Under the pieces are notes generated by a model. The model saw nothing but the letters and a program-made list of their open reading frames with translations, made no database searches and was not told the DNA's origin. From contig OX638372.1 of NCBI GenBank assembly GCA_951812925.1, positions 7,068,001 through 7,132,000 on the forward strand: DNA of 64,000 nucleotides. The letters run 5' to 3'. Of the stretch, positions 35,500-46,578 are shown one piece after another; positions within the stretch are counted from its first letter, which is position 1, and every line of letters begins with the position of its first letter. The translations under genes and the position numbers were made by a program. Source of the DNA: Calliopum simillimum. Taxonomy: Eukaryota; Arthropoda; Insecta; Diptera; Lauxaniidae.

Positions 35500-36690
35500 G
35501 TATATCGCCAGAAAAATTTTTTAAAATGGAAACATCTTTTGACTTTTTCATTTGACTTTGGAAACTTGTTTGGACATTTACAACATTTATTGATTTTGCG
35601 GATATTTTGATTTATTCTACATTTTTCGATTGTTGCGGAATTTTTTGATTCCATTAGTATTTCATAGTTTCATCAACTAACTTGATTGAAGAAAGAATTT
35701 TTCGACTTATGAAACATTTCTTGTTCATAGCAGGATTATTAGAATTTTTTGACTTTAGCAACATTTTTGATGAAAGCAACAGTTTTCGGTTTCTTCAGCT
35801 TATATCGATTTCATTTACTTCTTTTGTTCTGTTTTTTCAGCTTTTTTCGACGTATATTTTGGGCAAGCAACATTTTTCGGCATTTTTTCTACGCAAGCAA
35901 CAATTTTCTGTTATTTCAGCAAATTTATATGGCTTTTTCTATCTTTCAACATAACCTATTAACATTTTCGGCATCAGCGACATTTTTTAGTAAAAGCGAT
36001 ATTTTCGGTTTTTTGAGCATATTTTGACTTCAGCAACATTTTCGACTATAACTACATTTTTGATTAACGAAACATTTTTTTGGTATTTTCAGCATTTTTC
36101 GACATAATCAACATTTTCTGATGTAATCATCATTTTTCGGGTTTTTCAGCATATTTCGACATTAGCAACATTTTATGCTGAATGCAACATTTTTCGGAAT
36201 TTTAGCAAAATTTTTTTCCCATGCAAGCAACAATTTTCTGTTATATCAGCAAATTTATATGGTTTTTTCAGCATATTTCGACTTAAGCTATTTCCATTTT
36301 CGGCATCAACGACATTTTTTAGTAAAAGCAATATTTTTCGGTTTTTTGAGCATATTTTGACTTTAGCAACATTTTCGACATCAGCAACTTTTTTGATGAA
36401 AGCAACATTTTTCAGTTTTTTGAGCATATTTCAACATTTTTCGACTTTAGCACCTTTTTCATGACTAAAAGCAACATTTTTCGGTTTTTTCAGCATATTT
36501 TGACTCAAGCAACATTTTCGATCACAGCAACATTTTTAGTTAATGTAACATTTTTTCGGTATTTTCAGCATTTTTCGACATAAGCAAAATTTTCTGATGT
36601 AAGCAACATTTTTCAGTTTTTTCAGCATATTTCGACTTCGACAACATTTTTTGCTGAATGCAACATTTTTCGTATCTTACAGCATGTTTG
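35500..36690 (+). repeat. 19-bp x 3 satellite-like block, plus orientation
   Basis: The longest block of the 57-bp family (three 19-bp units). Good consecutive units occur at 36300-36680, e.g. GCAACATTTTTCGG, TTTTCAGCATATTTTGAC and GCAACATTTTYGATGAAA in order. Two parts (about 35870-36010 and 36170-36330) are near-copies of each other, both with CAAGCAACAATTTTCTGTTA followed by TCAGCAAATTTATATGG, so a larger duplication of about 330 bp overlies the short period. Confidence 0.85.
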
Positions 36691-36890
36691 GTTTGGCTCT
36701 CGTTTTTTTATTAATAATCGTAGATGTTATATTAAGTTCAGTGAAAGAAATATATCTTTCGGTTTTGAGATGCTTGAGTTAATGGTCTTCTTCGCATTAC
36801 CTGTCATAGAGATGATGCTTTATGAAAAAAAAAAAAACAACATTAACATAAACACAACATTATCATAAAATATTGCAAAACTTCTAATAA

Positions 36891-37300
36891 ATCGATAAAT
36901 GCATACAAAATATCTAAAATATCAGTTTAAGTCGAGAAGTGTCGAAAAGTTTTGAAGAAATCTGTGATATCGAAAAACATCAAACAAGTTGACAAAAGTA
37001 TCGATTTTAATCTGTAACAAAAAATTAAGTCGAGAAATAACGGAAAACATCTTACAAATCAGTAAAAGTCCAACAGAATCGAAAACATCCAAAAATAAAG
37101 TCGAAAAGTCACCGAAAAAACAAATAATGGCCAAAAGGTATCGCAGAAATCGATGGCATTGAAAAACAACGAAAACGTTGATAAAAGTGTAGACCATCTT
37201 ATAACATCTGAAATATCGGTTAAGGACGAGAAGTGTCTAACAACACTAAATAATTCAATACAAGTCGAAAAGTATCAAAAAATTGGTGTTTTAGAAATTA
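36891..37300 (-). repeat. GTCGAAAAGT repeat, two units of about 295 bp
   Basis: Words such as GTCGAGAAGTGTC, CGAAAAACATC and AAAAGTATCG recur irregularly. The phrase ATCTRAAATATCRGTTWAG followed by GAGAAGTGTC occurs near 36913 and 37208, giving an approximate 295-bp period. It may be a distant relative of the 19-bp family in opposite orientation, but the core differs. The short interval before it, 36691-36890, has a run of A and no gene. Confidence 0.6.
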
Positions 37301-40300
37301 TTCTACTTATAATTTTTTTTGAGTAAAAGTATTATCTTGGAATCGTCAAAGATGTTGCTGGTACATATACGAATATTTAGGCACAAGATTTGATCGTCGC
37401 GAAATAAGTTTCACTACAAGTGCCTGTGCTTCTCCTTTCTTTCTTGACCCCAAAATGTACAGTACATAGCTCTAACCCCCATCTATGAACCCCCGAAACT
37501 TTTTTAATTACTACAGAAAAATAATTCCACTTAATTGATGCGATTTGTTTGTTGCAAGAGCAATTTAAGCTGCATGAATTCTTTCTTATGGTCCATTTAC
37601 AACCAGATTAATGGCAGTCAACATCGGAGAAACGAACGAAAAAATTTCACTAATTACCCTGTCTTGCTTTATCTTAAATTATCTCCCAGTTAATATTCTT
37701 GGGGTTTTTTCTGACTTGTGCGCACCCACTCATTTAATTTTGTGGATTTTACCAGACATTTTGTTTTTTTTTTTTTCATTTTTCAAAACCAAAAAGCAGC
37801 ACAAATTAAAGCGAAAACTCTAATGAAAATGATGAGGAATTTTCCTGTTTGCGTTGACAAAAATTCTTCATTGCAAAAACAAATTGCAGGCGTAACGTAA
37901 ATTTCATTCATGCAAAATGACAAAATGAAAACGAAATAAACAAACAGACAGACAGACAGATAGTGAACACAAAGTGGAAAATTCAAAATTAAAGAGGAAA
38001 ACAAAAATAGCAATACATGTATCTAAGTATTTCTGAGTAACGACGACCATGGTGGCACAAAATAAGCGCCCTTGAGCACATAATTACGTACACAAGCACA
38101 CACACACATTTTAAAAGTCTTGGCGCATTTGCATGGAATATGATAAATTTTTATTTTTGTATGAATTTTCTTAAATCTGTTTTCAACATAAAGTTTCAAT
38201 AAAGTTTTTTATCGATATATAAGATATTATTGACTTCGAATAATTTCGGGGAAAGCTGGATTTTTGTAGAAGTCCTTATCTCAATAACTTACTCCATAGT
38301 CCGGATAATTATTTCATTGGGAAAAGTTCTGCCAACCAAAAGTCTTAAAGTCTGTAATAAGGGTCTCAAAAAACAAAATGGCGGACCCAAAATGGTGGAC
38401 AAAATATTGCTAAGCTTCTCTTTTTTCACGAAAGTCGGTAATTAGGGATTTTTGATGTTGCTGATTACAAATCTAAAATACATTTTTCGAAAAAGAAACA
38501 TTACAAAAGCAAGGCAAAAATGCATAAGCAAAAAACCAAAAAGTTGGTAGGTTGGTTTTCGATACGTTTCATCCATAACCATATGGAATCTTCAGTCAAA
38601 TTTACCTACAAAGAAGAACTCGACCAAGCACGCTTTATTAATTTTTTGCATAGATTAGACAAGAATCACAGCAAAAAATTCAATGCAGCATATGCAAAAG
38701 TTCTAATTTTTTGTTTTTTTCCTTACATAGGCAAGGCGCTTAAGTACGCGTATCTTTTTTGTTAATGATAAATTCCTCCAATTTTTTTCATAGAAATGTG
38801 CAAATTTCAGAGAACACTTCTGTGTAAAAATTTTGTTTTTATTTATAGGTAGAAGTAGCTTTAATATCTATTTGTTTATTAAAAAGTGCATTATTTAAAA
38901 GAAATTTCAAAAATTTTTATGAAAAGTTTATTTCATCTAAATTTTGAATTATTTTCAGTCCTACCACAAAAGTTTCATAAATTTTTGCTCAATATTTACG
39001 GAGAAATCGCAATTTAAAAAAGACGTACAAAAATTCACATGCTTATAAGTTTTAAAAAAATTTAAATTTGAAAAAAAAATATATAAGACAATAATTCTGA
39101 TCAAAAACTCTTCAAAAAAGCACCAAAAAAAGTTTCAGATTATCAAGTTAGTTTTTTTTATGTCCGTTTCAAAACATTTAAGTCATTATTCGTAGGGTAT
39201 ACTAAAGCGCATAGAAGATTTCTTTATTTTCATCCCTTCAGTACATGGTAGACGGATACTGTCTCTGAAGTATCTCCTAAAAGATAACGAAATTCAAGTC
39301 TATCAGAAATATATCACAGCTCATAAAGATATTCTACTTCGATAAGACTTGAACTCAAAATACCTTCAACGATGTAGAATTTTCAACAAATCGTTGATCG
39401 AGCGCAAAATACTTTCTCGTGGAAGTGTGGGCCATCATGGCTAAGGAAAATCGAAATGTTACATATACTTGCAATTGGTTTTCTCTCCAGAGGTACGCGC
39501 CACAGAATTTACGTTATACTTATAAAGAATTATTTCCAAATTTACAGCTTCATATCTCTCTAACTAATTGCATCAGAGATATTTCAAATTTATATTGGAC
39601 ATTAGCCCAAATTCGAAATATTTATGCCATGCGGTGTTATATTAAACATTAAAATTGTCCAATAAAATTTATTGATTTCGATGGCTGTTTAATTATATTT
39701 TGTAAAATATTTGTTTTATTTTTTTTGCATACATAAATAAATTATTACAAGCATAAAACATACACAAACAAACCCATTGACACACGTAAACATTAAAGTT
39801 CCGCAGCAGACAAACACACTGTGCTGCGCTGCCTTGCGCTTAAAATACCCTTGGAGCATTTTATTGATTTTCAGCCTCTCGCTGTGTAACGTAAACACTT
39901 AATTTATTAAATAAACAATGACGCCAAGCAACAACAACATTTGCTGGCAGTCGCCGATTTATATTTGTAAGTATATGTGTGTCTATATGTGTCTATACAT
40001 GTGTCCGTTACACTGACTTTCCGACATTTTGTCTTTGCACATTGACTTTTGTCTTTCGGCTGTTTTGTCTATTCGATGTCGCTATAGTTGGGTGGCTATT
40101 TGGCTGTCTGACTGTCTGTCTGTCTGTTGTCATTTGGTATTTTGTCTATATGATGGTTCAATATAAAATTTCCCATGAATTTATATGAACATTACAACAA
40201 CAACAACAACAAGAGCCAGAATAACAACAAACAATGTTGACACTATTTTCAGCACATTGCGTATTATATTGAAATATGTTGACATATTTGCGTCTACTCA

Positions 40301-40329
40301 TTGGCAATTCCATAAAAGAGTTCATTTCC
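37301..40329. other. AT-rich non-coding DNA with scattered short repeats
   Basis: No gene supported. It holds a CAGA microsatellite near 37943, a fragment of the ATGGCGG family at about 38370-38405, GTCTGTCTGTCTGTC near 40110 and (CAA)n at 40196-40211. The 81-codon frame at 38520-38765 contains HRLDKNHSKK; a DNA-level copy of the underlying 30 bases recurs at 41468. The part 39900-40190 looks more single-copy. Confidence 0.5.
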
Positions 40330-40730
40330 TTTAGTTTCAAAATGTTGCTGATTTTAAAAAATGTTGCTAAACTGAAACGGTGATGCTAAAGAGAAAAAAT
40401 GTTGCTTAGGTCATACACAGCAACAAAACTGTTGGAAAACCTCTTAAATATTGCTGAATTTTGAAAAATGTTGCCTAACTACAAAATATTGCTTAGATGG
40501 TAAAATAATGCTTAGACTGCAAAAGCTCGAAGTCATATACAATATTGAAACATTTTTCAAAATGTTGATTACTTTAAGTGTGATGATGTTCTTTACGTGG
40601 AAAATATTGCTTACATCAAAAATTTGGGCAAAATTTTAAAAATGCAAGAAATTTTTCGTTACATCATACTTCATATTGTGGAAAAATTTCATAATAACAA
40701 TGTTGCAAAACCTGCAAAATGTTGCTAGAA
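40330..40730 (-). repeat. 19-bp x 3 satellite-like block, minus orientation
   Basis: Eroded units AAAAATGTTGCT, CTAAACTGAAAC, GAAAATATTGCTTACATC and GCAAAATGTTGCTAGAAGG in the same orientation as the 26.0-26.8 kb block. The last unit runs straight into the GGAGA array without spacer. Confidence 0.7.
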
Positions 40731-41020
40731 GGAGAGGAGAGGAGAGGAGAGGAGAGGAGAGGAGAGGAGAGGAGAGGAGAGGAGAGGAGAGGAGAGGAGA
40801 GGAGAGGAGAGGAGAGGAGAGGAGAGGAGAGGAGAGGAGAGGAGAGGAGAGGAGAGGAGAGGAGAGGAGAGGAGAGGAGAGGAGAGGAGAGGAGAGGAGA
40901 GGAGAGGAGAGGAGAGGAGAGGAGAGGAGAGGAGAGGAGAGGAGAGGAGAGGAGAGGAGAGTAGAGGAGAGGAGAGGAGAGGAGAGGAGAGGAGAGGAGA
41001 GGAGAGGAGAGGAGAGGAGA
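40731..41020. repeat. (GGAGA)58 pure purine mirror repeat
   Basis: About 58 uninterrupted 5-bp units over 290 bases, with one substitution (GTAGA at 40961-40965), ending at a GTGGAG variant. One strand is all purine and the sequence reads the same in both directions along that strand, so it is a long mirror repeat able in principle to form a triplex (H-DNA). Because 5 and 3 are coprime and the unit has no stop in any frame, it produces false frames of 80-131 codons on both strands (RGEER or SPLLS repeats). Assembly length may be unreliable here. Confidence 0.97.
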
Positions 41021-41513
41021 GTGGAGTAATGTATTCTTCTGTGAGATAACAGACATCATTAAGTCTTGCTTGAGCTAAAATCGACCAGATTTGTTAGACC
41101 CCACTTGGAGATAATTTCAAGGTCATTTGAGAGTGTTTTGTTTATATGCCTTCTTTTGATCTCAATCATCGCAGAATTGGGGTGCTTTTTAATAAATATG
41201 TATAAATATCAAATGTTAATCTCATCCACAAAGAAATGGATTGGACTTGTAGCCGAAGACAGAAGGTTATCGATAAAAATAAGGAAAAGGATTGAGGATA
41301 TGTGGGACAGAATCCTGAGAAACTCAAGCATTTATGAAGTGTTCGATGGAAGTAAAGTGAACACGGATCAATCGGTCACTACAGAAGCCCATAAACCAAC
41401 GAACGAAAGAATCACCGACATCACGATTGAACACCTTTGAAATATCCAGAGCGACAACCATCATTTACATAGATTAGACGAGAATCACAGCAAAAAAAAA
41501 AAAGATATTAGTA
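41021..41513. other. unassigned sequence with a 124-codon plus frame
   Basis: A plus frame at 41066-41440 encodes a hydrophobic start, then a charged part with KKWIGLVAEDRRLSIKIRKR and RIEDMWDRILRN. I do not recognise it, and no promoter or splice signal was seen. Just after it, 41468-41497 repeats the 30 bases of 38649-38678 (encoding HRLDxNHSKK). It may be a worn transposon-derived coding piece. Confidence 0.35.
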
Positions 41514-42375
41514 GGGTAAGGGAGGGAAATATGGACTACGTGGGTAACATGGACCACACGGTTATTTCTCACTGCATACATAGGATTTACCGTTCAAACT
41601 TAGCGCTAATACCTAAAGCTTATAATAGGGCGATTTTAGCGTTCGGTGAAGTCGCATGTTTCTGTAAAGTTGATTTTTCTAAAAAAAAGATCAGTGATAA
41701 TTTTTTTCTAGTGAGTATATTTCATTATTTCACTTTAAAGACATCGCGTTTTTAAAAAAATGGTTAATTATATAAAGTCAATGAAAACCATTTATAATTT
41801 ATTAGCACAAATAAATTCATTAACCAAAAGAGTTTTTGATAAAAAACCATTTATTTCACCAACCTGTGCTGTGGGTAATATGGACCACCAGAGAAAAAAG
41901 CCTCAAAAACAAATGTATTTATCATCTTTTTCAGATGGGGAATCTAGTTGCAGTTTCATGACGAGTCTGATGGTCATTATATGTAATTCGTTAACTACAA
42001 AGGAAAAAATGATAAAAAATGCATATAATGTAATACCCTTTAGTCAGAAGATCGACGTGGCGAATTTTGGGTTGAATGTGTAATCTGACGTTCTTGGAGT
42101 CATGAAAATGTGCCAAATGTGGAAGTGACATTTTTTATGCAACTTCTGTACCAAATGGTCCATATTACACTACACTTTTTTTATCTTCATTTTGAGTATT
42201 TTCAGTTTTTTCATTTTTTTTCTTTATCCTGATGAGATATTTATCTAAAAGTGAAGCAGAATAAAGGTAAATTGTTTCCTTTACTGAATGACATAAAATT
42301 AATTGTTTTGTTTTATGTATTTTGGGTTTTATTTAAAAAAGAAAGATGGGCGGTCCATATTTCCTTCCCTTACCC
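41514..42375. mobile_element. 862-bp TIR element tipped GGGTAAGGGAGGGAAATATG, TA duplication
   Basis: The left tip is GGGTAAGGGAGGGAAATATG. The right tip on the other strand is GGGTAAGGGAAGGAAATATG, both continuing GAC. TA flanks both sides (41512-41513 and 42376-42377). Inside, GGTAAYATGGACCAC occurs at about 41540 and 41871 and, inverted, GTCCATATTAC at about 42159, all echoing the tip sequence. Two plus frames (41531-41755 and 41760-42083) carry the peptide GNMDH because they translate this motif. The second frame has a hydrophilic KKPQKQMYLSSFSDGESS stretch but no recognisable transposase domain. Probably non-autonomous. Confidence 0.85.
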
Positions 42376-43739
42376 TAATTTGTATTTCTTTTAAACTATT
42401 CCAAGATCATGTGTAAGCCACTTGTGAATTGTGCCTCAAAACGCATATGTCTATGTATATATTGTAAATGAGTGTGTGTGTATTAGAAATTTTTTAAGAG
42501 ACTTTTATGTCAGTTTTTGTTTGTTTGTTTGTTGCAAAACTTTCGATGAAGCGTGCAGAGCGACGAAGATGATGACAGAAACAACGATGGTGACAGTGAC
42601 AAGTGCTGCATGTGAGGCACCCTTAAGTAGATGGTTAAAAATATTGGTTTTCATTCATGTAAGGACAAGGTTTTAAATATTTAACCGATGACTACAATGT
42701 TCGAAATTGGAAAAAAGTTTTTGTTTATCTGTGCTGTGTTTCGTTTGTGACACATTTGTGCTATTACTAGTGGGGTGAATTTTGTGATTGTTAATTATTT
42801 GTACTAATTTTTATGATTTGTAAATAGAAAAACCCGATGCTAATAAAAAGTATAAAAACTTTTGCTATGAAAAAGTTTATAGTGTTTATGAAGTTATAGT
42901 TGCGAATATTTGCCTGGACTTTAGGAGTAGTAGATCTTCTATGAAATGTTTTCCACTCATCAGTCAACCATTCAATAGCAAATTAAGGATTTTTACCAAT
43001 TAAGTGCTTCTCTGATATAACTTTCCTTTTATAATCTTCGCATTACTCTCTAATGAAATTCATTTGCCAATTACTTTTACAGCATACATTATCCTTGCGC
43101 ATATGTCATTTCAGTCACTTAATTAATTATATTAAATTTTTAATAAATCCATTGAATGCGTGCCTACAAAGAAAATGAGGCTGCATCCTTTGTACGCGCT
43201 ATCATCATCATCATCTTCATCAGCATCAACATAATTGGCTTCATAGAAATTTTTGAACTTTTTAGCCGCACATCTCTGGCATCAAATACACCATAATCGT
43301 ACGGAGTTTGAGTGTGTTTGCATTTAAGCACACATATACACACACACATAGCACATTTAACGTGTAATTAAATTAATGTTTGTAGAGACACAAACGCACA
43401 CAAGAGGTCGCGTCACACACGATACGCAACTTGGGGGCAAAAGCAAAAATAAACATAATGTATCTGAATATATAGGAAAGCAGAATTTGAGGAAACACTA
43501 TCGACACGGTTGTATGTACAATAGGCCGGGTCGATGAAAAAATTATTGTAATTATGTGAAAGCTTACTTTGAGAGTATTTTTTTGGAACTCTAAAAACAG
43601 CAAAAATGGTATTTTTTCCATTACTTCGTCAGGTGATGTCCAATGTTGGAAAATTATACATCGTTGTAAAGGGCTTTATTGGGCCTTATTTAGCACTTTT
43701 TGGGTAAAATATAAATATATTTTTAAATTTTTATTTAAA
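42376..43739. other. AT-rich non-coding DNA
   Basis: No gene supported. It contains GTTTGTTTGTTTG near 42518, (ATC)n at 43201-43216, CACACATATACACACAC near 43330 and a GGCCGGGTCGATGAAAAAATTA phrase near 43524. Frames of 60-82 codons are random. Confidence 0.55.
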
Positions 43740-43850
43740 AAAAAAAAAACTCGCATTTAGGGGGATACGAACCAGAGAAACAAGGTCGCACAAGTCGAAT
43801 ATGACCTCGGTGTTCAGAGAACATGTGAACAAAATATAATTAATTAAGTC
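43740..43850 (-). repeat. tRNA-derived SINE-like head, minus strand
   Basis: Read on the minus strand, CTGAACACCGAGG (about 43818-43805) may be an eroded A box. GGTTCGTATCCCC (43773-43761) is a clear B box, followed by a T-rich run ending at 43738. The overall length fits a tRNA-like head. No complete cloverleaf was confirmed, so it is more likely a SINE or tRNA pseudogene than a working tRNA. Confidence 0.45.
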
Positions 43851-44199
43851 CTTTACAAAGATATATTATTTTCATACATTGGACATCAACTGCCGAAGTT
43901 ATGGAAAAAGATAATTTTGCTTTCTGGATACTCTCAAGGTAAGCTTTCAAATAATGGGATGATTTTCCAAACTTTCTTATTTTACATGGAGACTAAACCA
44001 GCCTTATGTACATGCCAATAAATAAGCCCAAACCCAGACATCAAAAAATGACAGTGAATGCATGAAAGTTTAAGAATTAAATTTTAGAAAAATTTCTGTT
44101 TGGTGGGAAAAGCACAATCTTTTGATTAATGGCTATTTTCTTTAAAAATTATTTTTCCTTTTCAAGATTACACTGTAAAACGAATTGAGTAGAAAATAA
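43851..44199. other. AT-rich non-coding DNA
   Basis: About 350 bases with no gene and no clear repeat. Confidence 0.5.
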
Positions 44200-45020
44200 T
44201 CTGAATTTAATCTTGACCACTTTTTTGACTATTTAAGGTTAACAGATTATGAATCTGACAACCGACTTTTATTTCCATCAGGTCTGAAATGAAGTGTCTT
44301 GCCGCTCTTTTTTGAGTGAATTTGATATGCCCAAAACTCTGTTAAAATCAATTCATACATTCTTGATGACTTTGACAAAGTTGATCACATTGAACCAAAA
44401 TGTTTCTTTGCTCTAGTAATAATTTAACCTGACTACCTCTTATGACCTTTTTGGGGCATTTTATAAACCGCCTGTTGATAATTTGACCAGAGCATGGAAA
44501 CGACTCAGAAAATTATCAAGGTCTATTCGCGAAAAATATCCCCCATATAATAAGGATCATTGAAGGCATCAACCATATAGTGTGTACCGATTTTAAACCT
44601 TTCTTGTCTTTTCATAATTTTGCATTTGGAACCCCTTATCTTAAATTTGGCACACCTTATATGGTTGATGCCTTCAGCAACCCTTACTATTTTTCTGTGT
44701 GAGACTTTTTTTCTCGAAAAGACCTTGATTTTAATTTAATTTAATTTAATTAAATTTTCGAAAATGCCGCAAAAAATTAGTTTTGGGTGCTCAGAGGAAA
44801 TTGTTATATGAGTGAAAAGAATTTCTTGATTCAATGTGTCTTGCTTTCTCTAAGACATCAGAAATGCAGGGATTGATTTTAACAGATTTTTGGGCATATC
44901 AAATTCACCCTTAAAAAAAGAGATAAGAAACAAAATTTTCGGAGATCTCATATCTGATCGGAAAAAACGGTTGCCAGATTCACAATCAGCGACCGTAAAT
45001 TTGTCAAAAAAAATTAGATT
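44200..45020. mobile_element. foldback element with 250-bp imperfect arms
   Basis: The left arm (about 44200-44420) and right arm (about 44780-45020) are inverted copies. Matching blocks include TGAATCTGRCAACCG, TGAATTTGATATGCCCAAAA, CTGTTAAAATCAAT and the ACATTGAAYCAA block. The arms differ by many substitutions and small indels, so the element is old. The centre carries a smaller nested hairpin element at 44551-44686. No coding frame. Confidence 0.8.
44551..44686. mobile_element. nested 136-bp hairpin MITE
   Basis: Arms of about 38 bp share GAAGGCATCAACCATATA. The left arm starts TAAGGATCATT and the right arm on the other strand starts TAAGGGTTGCT. TA at both outer edges fits a TA duplication (44551-44552 and 44685-44686). 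It lies in the loop of the surrounding foldback, so it probably inserted after that element was in place. Confidence 0.7.
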
Positions 45021-46109
45021 AGCTCCTGTGGGTTTGTATCGCTAGTATTTTAGCATACCAAAAATAATGGACACTTCCAAAATGCTGTATTTCAAAATTC
45101 TCCTGGTTAATTTCACTGCATTTTAAAGTTTTTTTTTTTAAATTTTTAAATAAGTTTTTTCAGGCTATAGGTCAATTTTCTTCAATTCCAAATAAAACTC
45201 TTTTTTGTTATATTGCAATTGGTACATTTTCCAGCCATTAACCTATTCCAGAAGATAAGGGCGTCGTATTCTATGTCTCCAACTAATAAAAATAAAAAAA
45301 TATAGCTTAGGGCAAAAAAATGCATACATAAGATACTGTGAGTTTGACAAAATTTGGAAAGAGTGGCTCCTTCTTAAGAAAGCGCTTCTTTCGCCTGCTT
45401 TTGCCAACTGGGTGCGTTTGTTCTCTTGTGTGTGTGCACATGCCAACGCGCGCTGTTCTATATATAGCGTCAGTTGATGTGTTTATGCTGCTAGTGGCTG
45501 TGAGTGCCCCGAAGTCACCTTTGTTTGAGTTGGTTGTTATGGCCTTGAAATTCTTCGTTTTTTTTTTTTTCCTACACTTTGTCGCGTCTGTTAGTTGGAC
45601 TTTTAGTAAAAAAAAAACAACGAAAATACTCAGCATTTTGGCAAGATTTTCTATGTTTTATAACGCACAACTTTCGACGTGTTTTATGCTTAATTGTTGT
45701 TGGAAACTTTTTGTATTTCCCAAGCAAAAGCAGACTTTTTGCCTTGGGGCTAAAAAGTTTTTGTCAAAAAGAAAAAACTAAATTTCTTCACTTTTTTTAT
45801 GAACAAAAAATTGTGAAATTAAACATTAGTTCGTAAAGAGCATAAGTTTTTTGTAGGTGTTCCCATTATAAATAGAACTTGATGTGCTTACAAAAACATA
45901 TGTTGCTGATTTAAAATTCAATTTAAAATTAATTGACTACAGATTTTTATTGGAACTATTTTTATACACTTGCATACATAACTCATTCAAAGTTTTCACA
46001 TTAACTGTGAGCTAAAAGTGGGCCAAACTAATAAAAAACCAAATCTTTTTCGTTGAAAAATGATTTATTGCTTTTGAAATCGTTCTCCATAAACAACAAT
46101 ATCGGGCCG
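45021..46109. other. non-coding DNA
   Basis: No gene supported. The part 45330-45560 looks single-copy, with TGTGTGTGCACATGCC, CAACGCGCGCTG and TATATATAG. Overlapping 67-147 codon frames on both strands lack recognisable motifs. TATATATAG near 45459 is only 13 bases from a TCAGTT, too close for a core promoter. Confidence 0.5.
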
Positions 46110-46578
46110 GTTTCGAAATCCGTGTGGTTTCAATTACTTTTCAATAAGGATACTTTTGATGAAAGTGGTGAGTCGAACGATAAAAAGTATTTGAATCTCT
46201 TTTGTGAAGAATTACTGATTCTACAACTAATATTGTTTTGCATTAACAATAAATAACCCGTTTTAGAAATATTTTTAGAAAACGCAAAAAGTCGAAAAAT
46301 TCGATTTTATCGGATTCAATTACTTTTCATTGCGGAATCTTTTTGATGAAAGTGGTTAGTCACAAGATAAAAAGTATTCGAATCTTTTTTGTGGAAAATT
46401 AGAGTTTCTACAATTTACATTGATTTGTATTTACAAAAAAGTAATCGCTCAAGAAATATTTAAAAAAACCGCGATTTTATCGGATATTTCCTAAACGGTT
46501 AATTTTTTGTAGAACCTGTAATTCTCATCAAAAAACTTCTGCAATGAAAAGTTATTGAAACCATACAGATTACGGAAC
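46110..46578. mobile_element. 470-bp MITE with 40-bp TIRs and internal tandem duplication
   Basis: The left TIR (46110-46149) has GTGTGGTTTCAATTACTTTT and the right TIR (46539-46578), inverted, has CTGTATGGTTTCAATAACTTTT; their outer parts GTTTCGAAATC and GTTCCGTAATC also match. The interior has two direct units of about 185 bp with GATGAAAGTGGTKAGTC, GATAAAAAGTATT and AAATATTT blocks. No coding capacity. Confidence 0.75.

Noticed and set aside
40664..41059. Long frames of 81-131 codons on both strands at the GGAGA array
   Set aside because: They are translations of a 5-bp repeat that has no stop in any frame; the peptide is a pure RGEER or SPLLS repeat.
41066..41440. 124-codon frame as a confident gene
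   Set aside because: No recognised domain, no splice or promoter evidence, and it sits between an unstable repeat and a transposon; described only as unassigned sequence.
45450..45480. Core promoter with TATATATAG and TCAGTT
   Set aside because: The two motifs are only 13 bases apart, incompatible with TATA-initiator geometry.
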